Part shown: positions 45,599-56,986 of the stretch, piece by piece
How the letters are laid out: every line of letters begins with the position of its first letter
Numbering within the stretch: position 1 is the first letter of the stretch
From: Malachius bipustulatus
Taxonomy: Eukaryota > Arthropoda > Insecta > Coleoptera > Melyridae
NCBI GenBank assembly: GCA_910589415.1
Contig: OU342639.1
Location: 14,268,268-14,332,267, forward strand
Direction: 5' to 3'
Length of the DNA: 64,000 nt
Notes under the pieces: generated by a model
Told to the model about the DNA's origin: nothing
Database searches by the model: none
Seen by the model: only the letters and a program-made list of their open reading frames with translations
Made by a program: the position numbers and the translations under genes

Positions 45599-48500
45599 AC
45601 AATGTCAGCTGTCGCAGTCACTGCTATCAGTGATCTCATTGCTGTGAAAAGTTCGTTATTCTTTTCTATTAGTATAACAATGTTAGTATTCTATCCGTTA
45701 TGATCCGCTATGAATAAAGAGAAACGACAACAGTACCTTGGGTAAAATTCAAACAGAATGAGAAAAAAAAAACATTAGCTTGGTCGTCTGTCTTTGAGTC
45801 AAACTCTTGTATGCGGAACCAAATAACATCACCGAGCTAAGCAATTCAATTAATCAGCAAAAAAACATTAATACCGTAAACACTATCTAGCTGCACTCGT
45901 TTGATCTGTTTTCCTCTAAGTCCGATAGCCGGGCTCTTTTTTCACCTACCCTATTAAGCAACAACCCCTAAGAGGCCGATGTCACCCCGCTACTAATCCG
46001 AATCAGTGTTCAGGTCATTAGTCGAATAACGGGGCTCTCGGTTCCACCGGTATTATACTGTTGTGTTCGTAACAGGCCCCCATACATCACACCCTTAATC
46101 GTAAATTAATTTTAGACTCCCACTACAAGTGAACGAAATGGCGAAATTGCTACCGGGCTCTTCATCTCGTTATACAACAACCACTCTCCGTCTCCACCCC
46201 ATAAGCGTCGAGTGCAATATTAAATTATTTTCAGCAGAAATCCAGAAATTTCGATTCAATCCATTGGTGTGCGAGGATAGTTCATAGTTGGAACATGTAA
46301 TGGACGTGTTTTTGAAGTTTATTTTCAATAGAATATCGCTTTTGATATTGTATGCCTTGAGATTATGTGTCGCTGATCTGTCTAGATTGAACGTAGGTAC
46401 CTACGGCACTGGTCGATGCTATCAATAAGCAATTCGGTTTGATCTGATAGCTATAGAGCACAGCCGTCTTTTCGGAATTATACTGTTACGACCAATTTAC
46501 GATACAATCTAGTAGAAGTAGTAGGACGTTAATTAACTCATACAAAAACCCAAATAGGCATAGAAAGTTTAATACACCTGAGGAGGGAGAATCGATACTC
46601 CTTTATCATTACCGAAGTTTCTAGGTCTAGGATCAAAACCTTGACTGGTTAAGGAAGTTTCAATTGTATTTAACAATATAAGGAAGTGTGAAAAATTACT
46701 GATTAACTATTAGAATAATAATTGTTAAGAAAGAAATTTTCAATTAAACTGTACCGCAACTCACGTATAAAAGCTGAATTATACTTATAGAAGTAGATTA
46801 TAAAAGAATGAAAAACCGATAATACCTAATATACGTAGGTACTACGTATTTTGTAATGGAATTAAATTTGTATTCTGGGAGCAAAAGTGAACGTGCTGAT
46901 TCCTCGATGGAAAAAATACTACATCGATTAAAAACGAATTAATTATACTCATCAGATCCTTAATCCAAGATGTGTACCCCGCTTCTTCCACTGGATAACA
47001 GACTTCTTGTGGTAATTACAAGGGTCCCAGCTTAAACATCAAAGCAATTAAGCGAACGCTTATTTACAAAAGAAAAAACTAGTCTAGGTAAAATCAACAC
47101 TAAAAAACTAGAGAGCAGGAAGATGAAGAAATTAGACATTTAAAATGATTTTTCATAAATTTTTTCGTCACCGCTTTTAATTTCTAAAATCTGTGCCATT
47201 AAAGCTTCTAATGAATTCCATTTTTTTATTCTAGATTACATTTTTCATTCAGTAAGCTGGGCCTTGACTATTAAGCTGCTTGCTCTATACAGAAATTTGT
47301 ATGGTATTTAATTTACAATAATAATTATTATATTTAAGGAAAAAGCAACAACTCATGGGATTACCCATCAAAGAAAGTTGATTAAGAACGGTGTTTATTG
47401 GACACTTAGACTATATTAATAAATATGGACCGCGCCTTCCCTATCTTAGCTTGGAGTCAGTTTTGATTTGTTTATATTCTCTCTCGCACTCATATGCTGT
47501 TTCTGGCGGGGTAAGGGGAACGACGTAAAACGTAAACAAACAGAACGCAACGGCAGTGGCGCGCTCGAGTTCAGTTATAGGAAATGTAATAATTACATAA
47601 ATTATAATAATGATCATAATATTCATAATATTATTATTTTATTCGCAGTTTTTGTTACAAAAAACATAAATTATGGGAATACTAATAGATATTAAATTAA
47701 GAAAATATACCGTGTGTCCCCGGATCGACTTTAAAAGAGGAAACACTATTTTGTTTTTGATTTCTCAGAAAATTTCACTGTTGATGATCTGGCCTGCTTG
47801 ATTTCAAATCCCCAAAACAAAAGTTACTTTTTAGGTAACTCGAGCGGTTCTTGAGATAATCCATAGACCAAGTCCACACGTCGGCAACCGCAGAGGTTGT
47901 CGCTTTTACTCATGGCGATACCGGCTACCGGGTGCTCATTGTTTGCGATTAATACCTACTTATGTCGTTTAAGGTAAAAAATGCCATGGCGTAAAGGGTA
48001 CAGCTGATTCAGACCCTCTAAACAATTCTGTTCACGATGATTTTTTTTTTCGGTTTTAATTTTTCATGTTAAATATAACCTGTCATCCAATAACGGAAAA
48101 TTGTCTGAAATAGTATTCCAAAAAGTGTAATAAAAAGAAATGTATATTATAGATATGATGATGGATATAGTAGTTATGAAGATGGTTCCTGATATTTCTG
48201 GAAGGTACTATTTTTATAAATTTCTATTCTTCTCATCCTCTCAAATCCATCACAATGCTCCTGAAAAATCTTGTAGCTACCTATGTAATTCTTGTAGACG
48301 CCTGGAGGAATTGCCAGTAATTGGAAACGATTTTACGGTTGCCACAACATCCTTGTTACTTGGATCGAGTTACTTATTTTTCAATGGAATTGTACTGTTT
48401 ACTCGACTACGTGTAAGCTTGCGTAATTTAAAGTAATTTCACTCCTCTAAAGACAGGATTTCCTCAATTTCAACATACCACCGTTTCTGCATGTCAGCGT

Positions 48501-49245
48501 TTCACAGAAAGTGTAAATTAATTCAGCGTTAGTTCGCGTTCGAGTGATAGAACTGAGAGAGACTGAGAAGTTGTACTCACAATCACAGTCATCTCATCAG
48601 CTTCAGCATGTGTCAAGTCAAAGGCCTACCGTTGCTTGAGGATATTTAAATTAGCATTGTGAATGTTATACTAATTATTATTATAACAACAATTCTCTTT
48701 ATTGTTCTGTGGTTTCAGAAGTCTGTTCTAAGTAAAATAGCTTAATGATAGTAAATAATAATAAAAAACGTTAAATCAGTAAATATTCTGCTTGCTGAAG
48801 ATTATTTATTGGGTTAAAATATGTTGATTACCAAGTTATTCCGTGAACTCCTATAGACCCATGCTCAAAAAAATAATATTGCCATCAAAATTAAGAGGCG
48901 AACCCCAAAATAATGGTAGTTCGAGAAATGTGCTTTAGTTTACTGAAATAACAGTCCCTCCCATTTAATTACTTGATGGGCTTATATTTTAAATACCAAT
49001 AAGTTTCCACCAGGCTTACCAAATAGTCACCAAGTGGTATGGATGTTTTGAAGTCGCAACCACTTTCCCTATAGAGGCCGCGGAAGCTTTAGTGGTTAAA
49101 AAACTGAATTTTGTGTTTTCCTATTCACAGGGAGAGAACTGACCTACTTGAATCTATTCAGTAAGGTCATGCCAGGCTAGACGTCTCTCCCTTGAAAAGA
49201 TACAACATTATTAGCCCCTATTCCGCACAATGAAATTTAATACAG
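45599..49245. other. AT-rich stretch with one possible element end
   Basis: No recognised gene. ATATACCGTGTGTCCCCGGAT at about 47706 resembles a degraded DNA-element terminus. The plus frame 48140-48436 (98 codons) resembles nothing known. A GC-richer patch at 45900-46080 is unassigned. Confidence 0.35.
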
Positions 49246-50945
49246 GGTGTTTCAAAACATGTTTCGGAAAATTGGAGATGTAATTCCTTGGTGCTTTCTG
49301 AGAAAAAAAAGTTCCCATTAACATGGACCCGCAGACGTACCGTTTTCGCGATACAGGTGTCCAAAAACATATTTTTTTCAGTTATTTGATGATATCTTAG
49401 GAACCGTTTGCAAAATTTTCATGGACAATTGGTTCACATCATACGCATTATTGTGTGAGTAGATCAAGTAGTTCTAGATCACTACAACAATCTAGGAGTG
49501 TCTACATCTACACCTACCTGTTTTGCGTCAGCGTTGTGCAGAAAATATCGAAGGAGTTCTGGCACAATAATCGCGCGTATACAATCGTGCACGCTGCATC
49601 GGCAGGTAAAACAGTGACTGATTGCGCGAACCGTTTTAGAACCGCAAAGTAAATATTCGGGATAGTCTATGAGGTTATTCAGTAGCTATTGTAGTAGTTA
49701 TTGAATAGAAAAATGATCCTACAGTTGAATATTCTTTTGTCAAGACCATTTAAGTTAAGACGGTTTTGCGGTTTTCCACGAATTGGTAAATCGAGTTAAA
49801 TCTGTAGGACAGATGACCATAAATAAGATCAGAAACCTTTGATTGATTTTTCTTTATATCTTGAGGAGTTCTTACTGTGGTTCGCTGTCATTGTCGATAG
49901 TACAGTTTAGTTGGGTTGCGATATATGAAATTATCATATTCATAGAAGCAGAATTTCGTAAAGTCAATAAGTATGTCTAATAATGCTATTGGCTATTTTC
50001 AGCTCCAGAACTATACGTAGGTAAAATAAGTATGGAGCCTGGTTGAAGTCCGTTTGTATGTAAATATATTATATATCCAGCGTGAATTTACGAAAATGAA
50101 ATAGATTGTCACATATGTATTTAAGTTCACGTGGACACCTTCTTGGAAACCAAGAAGCTTCTTGGTTTGTTAGTTTCATCTTGAAAGCTATTCCTATTTT
50201 TATGAACGTCCTGAAAGAGGACAGTGTGTAGAGCCTCATTTATATTCTCGTCCATATTTGTTAGAGGTCGTCCGGTCGGAACGAACTCGATAAAATTGTT
50301 AGCTAATAAGACCCGGTGAAAACTTTAAATGCACCATCAATACTTCATGAAGTCTTGCTGAGAAATTTTTATGACCATCTAAATTTCATTTTTATGCATT
50401 CTCCTGGTAAAGTTTAAAAATTAGAAAAACTGTAGAGAGGTGACACAGTGAAAGTAATATCTATAAAAAGAACAATTTGGGAAATTTATTTAAAAAAAAT
50501 TTTATCCACACTGGTATTCTACAGTCTAGAATCATAAAGTTTCTTCAATATTGGAAATTATTTGGTCACGTATACGTAATTAAACGAACCCTATATCCAG
50601 AGTCTAGAAGCACATACGTGTATTATTGGAAAATTGTAATCAAGATAGCAAGGGACTAGAAATATCAATTGATTTTTCATACAAACAATTGTTGATTTTG
50701 TGATTTAGCATACTAATAAGAATTCTAAATAACAGAAATTCAATTAAAAAATTAATGAATCATTTTTAATTTCCACTAATGGCACACAAATCGGTATCAT
50801 GTTTAATTAGTTTTAAAATTAATTAATTCCGCTGCTAATTAAATGATTTACCTAACTACGTTGCAGTGACCAAAACAAATTGATCAACTTTTATAATTTT
50901 TTTAGTTTGCTTGTATTGTAACACCAAAGACTTTTCTCCGAAATT
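49246..50945. other. AT-rich stretch with a CAGGGTG terminus
   Basis: TACAGGGTGTTTCAAAACAT at about 49245 is a typical end of a CAGGGTG element; its partner was not found. The frame at 49540-49652 (YTIVHAASAGKTVTDCANRF) is short and unassigned. Nothing recognised after 49700. Confidence 0.4.
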
Positions 50946-50949
50946 CCAG

Positions 50950-52095
50950 TGGTTAAGAATGTTTTTTACAGTTGCGGTTTAAATTGAGTAGTTTTTGAGT
51001 TATAAACAAGTGAAAATCGGAATTTTTCAGTGTACACTGTGTCTCTTGAATTTCTGGACATAGGGAATTCCCATGTTAAAATAAACTATTGGAAATATTG
51101 GCTCCCCTAATTATTTTACAGTAAAATGTCAAATGTAAAACCTTAAAGGAAAAAAAGCTGCTTCTTATGCTACAATTGCATTTTCATTTGGTTCATCCGT
51201 TTTAGAGAAAATCAGGAAAAACTCAACGGTTTTTCGTAATTTTTCAAGGTTGCTTTGCTTTTGACAGATAATGCTAAAAATTATTAATTGTCAATAACTG
51301 ATTGTTCAAAAGTAATTCACTCATCATTAAATTTTAAGCGGCAAAATATTACTTTTTAAAGAAAAACTTGTTTAAAAAAATGAATTATTAAACCATTGAA
51401 GAAAAAGTAAAATTTATTGAATAACATTACTCTGGCAATTCACTTAGAAATATCAGAGATTTGTTATTATCTTATTACCATCATCTGTCAAAAGCAAAGC
51501 AACCTTGAAAAACTACGAAAAACCATTAAGTTTCTCCTCATTTTCTCGAAAATGGATGAACCAAATGAAAATCAAATTATAGCATATAAGAAGCAGCTTT
51601 TTTTCCTTTAAGGTTTTACATTTGACATTTTACTGTAAAATAATTAGGGGAGCCAATATTTACAATAGTTTATTTTAACATGGGAATTCCCTATGTCCAG
51701 AAATTCAAGAGACACGGGATGTATATCAGAAACGGCTCAACATATCGGAAAACGGCTTACATGTCCCTATGTTAATTTTTCACATGATATCCTAGTATGT
51801 GGTTTTAATTTTAATACAGGGTGATGAAAATTATAAAATTTTTAATAACGCATATATGAATTTCAAATACATAACAATGTATCACATGAAAAGTTAAGAT
51901 AGAGACATGTAAGCCGTTCTCCGAAATTTGGAACCGTTATCAATGTACACTGCTTTCAAAATGAAAAATTGCAATTTTCACTTGTTTATAACTCAACAAC
52001 TACCTAATTTCAGCCGCAAACTGTAAAAACCACTATTATTGTATTTTTTCAGGAAATATGAAAATATAATAATATGCAGTGTGTCCTGTTTAAAA
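50950..52095. mobile_element. Palindromic repeat family, copy B (interrupted)
   Basis: The left arm (TTACAGTTGCGGTTTAAATT at 50970, then TTATAAACAAGTGAAAATCG, then CAGTGTAC) stops at 51035 and resumes at about 51720 (CAGAAACGGCTCAACATATC, then GGACATGT-like words). The centre has TACAGGGTGATGAAAA at 51818. The right arm (AGAGACATGTAAGCCG, then TTTTCACTTGTTTATAA, then AACTGTAAAAACCACT) runs to the TGTGTCCTGTTT terminus at 52085. Same family as 57801-58607. Confidence 0.8.
51036..51716. mobile_element. Second palindromic element inserted in copy B
   Basis: Arms 51036-51269 and 51484-51716 are inverted copies: GTGTCTCTTGAATTTCTGGA against TCCAGAAATTCAAGAGACAC, AATTATTTTACAGTAAAATG against its complement, AAGGTTGCTTTGCTTTTGAC against GTCAAAAGCAAAGCAACCTT. 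The 214-bp middle has no coding similarity. A TA lies next to each end (GTGTA|CAC and GATG|TAT). Confidence 0.85.
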
Positions 52096-53531
52096 AATAG
52101 ACAATGTCGTCACTACTGAATCAAGGAACGCCGTGTATTAATGTTACGTCAATAGAAAATAAATTAAATTAAAGAATTTACCTGTTTCGGGTTTTTGAAG
52201 CTACAAATATTAACTGTATAATTGGATATTTTAACTATTATTAATATGTGTTAATGAATATATTATAAACTCAATATAATTATTGTGAATAAATAATTAG
52301 TATAGAGTCTGAGGCGTAAGAGTATATTTTCGCCGTAGAACTTATTTCATCATCTTTGATGTGTGATCTCCCTCGCAGTAACAGATAAATCTTAATATTT
52401 TTTAGCCTGAAGAAGAAAGTAATAGTCGTCGAAAGATTGCATGATTCGAATAAAAAAGTAGGCAACTAAAGGAGCTGTTGATTTATTCAAACTTACTGTT
52501 TCGTTAGTTAGTTAATAGTACAGTGGGAAGGAGTTACGAACCTCAAGCGACTGGGATATCAATTGCCCTTTTTGCCATACCCCCACCACGGTGGGGCTCT
52601 TACTCAGATCTTCCCGAAGATTTTTCAATGAGACGAGCCCCATTTCTTATTTTTGTAGTACATCGGACCCAAAGATATTAATAATAATAAAAGGACCCAA
52701 CTCAAATGCCATCAACTACGCATGCTAAAATCTAAATCTTTGATCAAAACCATCTAAAAACTATGTGTTCATTTCACACTAGAAAAACAGGGTTAAATTC
52801 ACTATTACACTTAACGGTAGGTTATTGAAAGAGGAAGGTATTTAATGTGGTCGGTGAAAATGAGGCTTTTGCCCTGAAGCCTGAGGAGTAGGGATTCGGT
52901 TAAACTACCTGTTAACTACAGCCTTAACCACTGTACCTATTTATCGAAAATAAATTAATGGACTGTACGAATTGCCTCAAAACTTTCCGCCTACCTTCTC
53001 TATCTGAAGAGTGAGCTTCCTGTCCCAGGCCTAGGTGTTGTGTGTATGGCTCCGATGAACACCCTCCAACGAAACAGTGTGAAATTGATAAGGCACCAAT
53101 GAGAAAAAAAAACACAATAATTTTGCTTCACGGCGCACAGAATTCCAAGGTCAGCGAGTCTGACTCTTCTGACGATAATTACGAAGTGGGCGCTCGATCC
53201 ACGCTCGCTCCGCTACGGCGAGTGATGTTATCAGGCAATTATATTCCCGATTCAACTTAAATAAATTAAATTAACAACAAAATAAATGCGACCTCTGAAA
53301 CAGTCTTCACGTTTAAGTTCGCGAGACGGACCTATATTTTAAGCTAGACAAAACAGAGTGTTTGTTTCAATACAAACCAGTGTAACATTTCAACCCCCTG
53401 GCCTGATTATCCGCAAGAGAAATCATCTGTGATCGTCTAGAAAATGGTGGACCGTCAAGGTTGTGCCGCTGTTACTTAAAGTAACCCACATGTGGTTCTT
53501 TTATGAAGTATGCCAGAAGTGAATAAAAGTA
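52096..53531. other. Unassigned stretch with a short acidic frame
   Basis: The plus frame 53042-53260 ends VSESDSSDDNYEVGARSTLA.. and a stop, followed by AATAAATTAAATT. Its Ser/Asp-rich stretch recalls N-termini of transposases, but there is not enough to assign it. Two perfect short palindromes GTTACTTAAAGTAAC and CCACATGTGG lie near 53471-53497. Confidence 0.35.
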
Positions 53532-53628
53532 AATGCATCTAAGGAGCCCCATTCCACTATTCGGTTTGCCCGGTCTAAACGCAATGCATCTAAGGAGCCC
53601 CATTCCACTATTCGGTTTGCCCGGTCTT
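53532..53628. repeat. 51-bp tandem duplication
   Basis: ATGCATCTAAGGAGCCCCAT and the following 25 bp (to CCCGGTCT) occur at 53533 and again at 53584, without visible differences over 45 bp. A very recent duplication. Confidence 0.95.
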
Positions 53629-54255
53629 ATTATTTGCAAAGATCAAAAAATAAAGAGAGAAGAAAAGTGTTCGCTTTCATACATTTTTCAAACTCCTAAA
53701 CACTTTTCCCCAACCTTCATTTTCCTCTCTCAATTGTTTAGTTAATTTGCGATTACCTATTTTTGGGTTTATTTAATAATGTATGTCTTTGACAATTTAT
53801 TTATACATATCCCCTTCGATTCTTTAAGATCATAAACTGTTTGATTTATGGCGGAACTATTGTCCTTTTCTTTCATTGTGATCAAGGGCAGTTTCGGCGG
53901 TCTGACCTAACATCTCGGGCGAGTCCTTTGACTCTTGTTTAAGTAGTCTGTTTCACTGGAGCAGTGTTGCCTTCTTATTCATTTTCTTTGATTCGAAAAA
54001 CAGCTCCCTTTAAATACAATAACCTAGTGTCTCCACTCATTGACAATATAAAGTACAGTGCTTATCATTACCTTAATTATATACGCTTAACCTAATTTCT
54101 ACTTTGCTGGTTAGTATGTGAAACCTTTATTTTCGTTTTGCTAGAGGTCGGAAACCTCTCATCCAACTCAGTTAACGGTTTTGGTATGATGAAGCTTAGT
54201 ATTTTTGTGGCAGATTTTGACCTTAGTCACTGCTCTTTTATTATTTGTTTTGCCA
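53629..54255. other. Stretch before the hairpin array
   Basis: No coding similarity. One hairpin AGAGGT-CGGAA-ACCTCT lies at about 54143-54159. Confidence 0.4.
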
Positions 54256-54537
54256 TTACCCTTAGGTAACGCAGTTTGTAGAATACCCTTAGGTATTTGT
54301 TGATTTGCCCTTAGACAAATTTAGTAATCACCCTTAGGTGACACGATGACATTGCTCGTAAGCAGATTAATTATTACCCTTAGGTAAGATGATGATTTGC
54401 CCTTAGACAAATTTAGCAATCACCCTTAGGTGATACGACGACGTACGATGATGATTTGCCCCTAGGTAAATTTAGTAATCACCCTTAGGTGACACGACGA
54501 AGTTGCTCGTAAGCAATTTGATGATTATCCTTAGGAA
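54256..54537. repeat. Array of about 12 mini-hairpins
   Basis: Short inverted repeats of 5-6 bp around tetraloops CTTA, CCTA or CGTA: TTACC-CTTA-GGTAA (54256), AATACC-CTTA-GGTATT (54282), TTTGCC-CTTA-GACAAA (54304, 54396), TCACC-CTTA-GGTGA (54328, 54420, 54479), TTGCT-CGTA-AGCA(A) (54352, ~54503), TTACC-CTTA-GGTAA (54374), TTTGCC-CCTA-GGTAAA (54455), and a weaker one at 54525. Spacers are 8-20 nt (TTTAGTAA, CACGATGA and similar). The order TTTGCC/TCACC/TTGCT/TTACC-type repeats once, a higher-order unit of about 85 bp, with a partial unit between. All frames carry stops, so it is not coding. Confidence 0.85.
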
Positions 54538-55760
54538 ATGTGAAGAATGTATGTTTCGTTTTGTTTGGTTTTATTTTGTTACCGCAACCATTTCTGAGTC
54601 CAATGAGGAGTCTCAACTAAACCTCGTGGGCGACGTCAGTTGGAGTTTAAAGCTCCTATCACTAACTTCGTTCTTAAAACACACTAACCTGCTGACACCA
54701 CCACAGACCATATTACCTTCCCGGCTAATAGCCATTTTCCCCAGTGTTGGATAATTTAAGCATACTCGCGGTGGTAGGCATGTTTACGGGCACTAACTTA
54801 ATCACCTCCAACAGAATGTCCCGCCAGTCCTCCCGGTCTCATGCTACCCCTAACACCCAAGATAACGTAGATGGCACTGTCAGAGTCAATATGTCATCAT
54901 AGAACGGAAACTATGACATCTACCCACAGCTACCTTTTCCCTAATGGAGACTAGATCAGTGTACCTAAACTTGGCTAGCTGTACCATTGACTGATGGACT
55001 AGAAAGCGCACAAAATTCCAGGACTTAACAAAACTACTTTCGGCACTTCTAATAAGCGCGAATGTTGATGATCGTTTACGAGCTCGAGACATTATTTCAG
55101 GCGCCGATTACATGATTATTTGTAACAGCTGACAACGTGGATCTGTCCCAGATTACAAGACGCACTCCAGTTTACTTTCCTTGAGAATCTTTTATAGGGG
55201 CGTACAAAAGAATACGACTACCGGATTCCACACCCTGACTATAATAAATTTACAATGGTATTGTTTGTTCAACATGGGTAGTTTACAACGCACTGGGCAA
55301 ACAAAACAGGGCGACTAGGATCTCATCAAATGCAAATACTGATTTACGTTTATTAATGAAGCAACTTCCATTCTGTCTATTGTAGATTGAATTGTGAAAT
55401 GGCAATACTTCGCAAATTATAGGATAGTTTGACATAAAGCATTATTTGGATTTAGCGACTGGTTTTAATATGTAATTATTTTATTGACCTACAATTTCGG
55501 CACCTAGATTGTGATCTGACAGGGACCTGATATTTTAACTAATTTGGTTTTTCTTACAGATGCGGAAATTGACGTAGAGGGCCCTATTTTTGCGCTACTT
55601 GCTAATTTACGTTTGGAACGATTAAGCGGAAACTTCTTAGGATTTTTTAGAACTTTCAGAACTACCTTTCTTGTTAGAAATCCGGGGGGGTTTGTTGGAA
55701 GTAGTCTTTCATTTTACCTTAGGCATTTTTGTTATCAAATTGGAATTTGCCATTGAAAAA
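54503..55760 (+). other. Unassigned decayed reading frames
   Basis: Short plus-strand pieces between the two structured regions: 54503-54754 (ends TILPSRLIAIFPSVG), an ATG frame at 54817 (MSRQSSRSHATPNTQDNVDG, stop after 28 codons), a longer frame from about 54943 (METRSVYLNLASC.., stop, then KFQDLTKLLSALLISANVDD, RARDIISGADYMIICN, stop, then TLTIINLQWYC), and 55544-55756 (AEIDVEGPIFALLANLRLER). The third piece looks like a real protein with two nonsense changes, but I cannot name a family. TTTTTCTTACAG at 55549-55560 resembles a splice acceptor. It could be a gag-like or other mobile-element or viral-like remnant; this is inference. Confidence 0.3.
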
Positions 55761-55890
55761 TCGGATTTCGGCAGTCTTGAACTAACAGAACAATTTATTA
55801 AAAAGTTATTTAGAAGGATAGAAGGTCTCCCTTTTAATTTCTGAGTCTTTGATTTCTTATTGTATTTTATGGTAGGATGGTGTAGGAATG

Positions 55891-56181
55891 CATATTGTTT
55901 AACCGAGCTCCTCCAAACAACGTTGGATACCCTCTAGGCCAACAATATGAGAATTAAATATAAATAATTACTGGAATCATTCATATTTAAAAATTAAGGT
56001 AAAATAACCGAGCCCCTCCAACCAAAGTTGGATACCCTCTAGGTTATTTTTAAGGAGATACGGAGTAGTTTTCTAAAGCTACCGAGCCCCTTCTAGAGAC
56101 TAGAATACCCTCAAGATAGCTTTAGGGAAAAATAGGAATCGAGACAGAGCTCCTCAAAAATGAAGTTCCTCATGTGCTCGA
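55891..56181 (+). repeat. Four copies of a covarying RNA-like motif
   Basis: Copies at 55891-55949, 56001-56050, 56073-56125 and 56139-56181. Outer stems: CATATTGTT/AACAATATG; AAAATAACC/GGTTATTTT; CTAAAGCTA/TAGCTTTAG; TCGAGACA/TGTGCTCGA with one bulge. Inner hairpins: TCCAA/TTGGA; TCCAAC-CAAA-GTTGGA; TTCTAG-AGA-CTAGAA; the fourth is weak. Between them the sequence is conserved: 5' side CCGAGCYCCT, 3' side ATACCCTC. A GAG/CTC pair can extend the stem in all four. Stem sequences are unrelated between copies yet still pair, while the internal-loop bases stay constant. Strand is given as the one read here; the opposite strand would also fold. Confidence 0.8.
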
Positions 56182-56926
56182 CACGGGGTTCAGGATAAAA
56201 GTGGTTCAATTTACATGCCGCGGCGTATTTATATGATCGGCTCGTACAGGCGACCTTGAACAGCGCCAGACCGCTTTTTGACGGTCCAGATACGGGGTTC
56301 CGCTGCGTTTTACATATAAAATACATTGAACTCTTCGTGGTCCAACCGTCAAAGCTGGTGTCGGTGCGTTGGAGCCGCACCCGCTTATCACGCTCTCCTA
56401 GCATGTATCCCTTTTGTTTCTGGTGTAAGTGCCGACCGTTGGCCGTTAACAATTAAACTCGTCTACGGGTTTCTGTCTAACTGCGTCTTACAATAACATC
56501 TGTTTCTGGAGCGATCTTTTTCGTTTATAATATGATTTTACCAATGCATTTCTTGATATGAAATTCCTTTACTTATTTTAACATTCAATAGGTCAAATTG
56601 ATTGTCTTTTCTCACCTGATCTATAGACCCCCCTGTGGAATATTACACCAGAGAAAGACTTCGTAAGTCTCTTGTTCTTTGAAGTTTCCGATTGAATTCG
56701 TATTTAGCGGCCGGGACTAGTTTAGTAGGCTCTTTGAAAATCGTCCTGATAAACATACTTACGATAGACCTGTGTAGGAATGAATAAATCTACTTGCATG
56801 TATGTATAAATATCCACTTTATACTTTATATGTTTATTTATGTGGTTTCGCTTGTAGATGTATGTGCTGAATGTGTGTCTACGAATCAGGCAAGTGTGAA
56901 ATATTAAAATGTGTTCCTTGTTACAG
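56182..56926. other. GC-richer unassigned patch and spacer
   Basis: 56190-56450 is clearly GC-richer than its surroundings and open in two minus frames (56111-56452, 113 codons; 56206-56391) and one plus frame. None resembles a known protein, and the frames compete, so no gene is called. Nothing seen in 56460-56900. Confidence 0.35.
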
Positions 56927-56980
56927 GGAACATGCACTGCCGTGTATTGCTGTTCTGGCTAGTTACTAACTGGATTAACG
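56927..56980 (+). CDS. Candidate first coding exon with signal peptide
   Basis: A good splice acceptor (GTGTTCCTTGTTACAG, ending 56926) is followed by GGAAC and ATG at 56932-56934, then 16 codons reading MHCRVLLFWLVTNWIN, then one base and a consensus donor G|GTAAGT (56981-56986). The peptide has a short N-terminus with Arg followed by a hydrophobic core, as in an ER signal peptide. A short exon carrying ATG and signal peptide and ending in phase 1 before a long intron is common in insect secreted and cell-surface protein genes. No repeat similarity is seen here. The next exon is not found in the window, so the gene and its product are unknown. The evidence is motif-based only; chance is possible. 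Confidence 0.45.
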
Positions 56981-56986
56981 GTAAGT

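Noticed and set aside
55891..56181. Known self-cleaving ribozyme (hammerhead, HDV-like, twister)
   Set aside because: The conserved bases CCGAGCYCCT and ATACCCTC lack the hammerhead CUGANGA/GAAA core and do not fit the other cores as I know them; a cmscan run would decide.
56111..56452. 113-codon minus-strand frame in a GC-richer patch
   Set aside because: Competes with other open frames, overlaps the fourth copy of the structural motif, and resembles no known protein.
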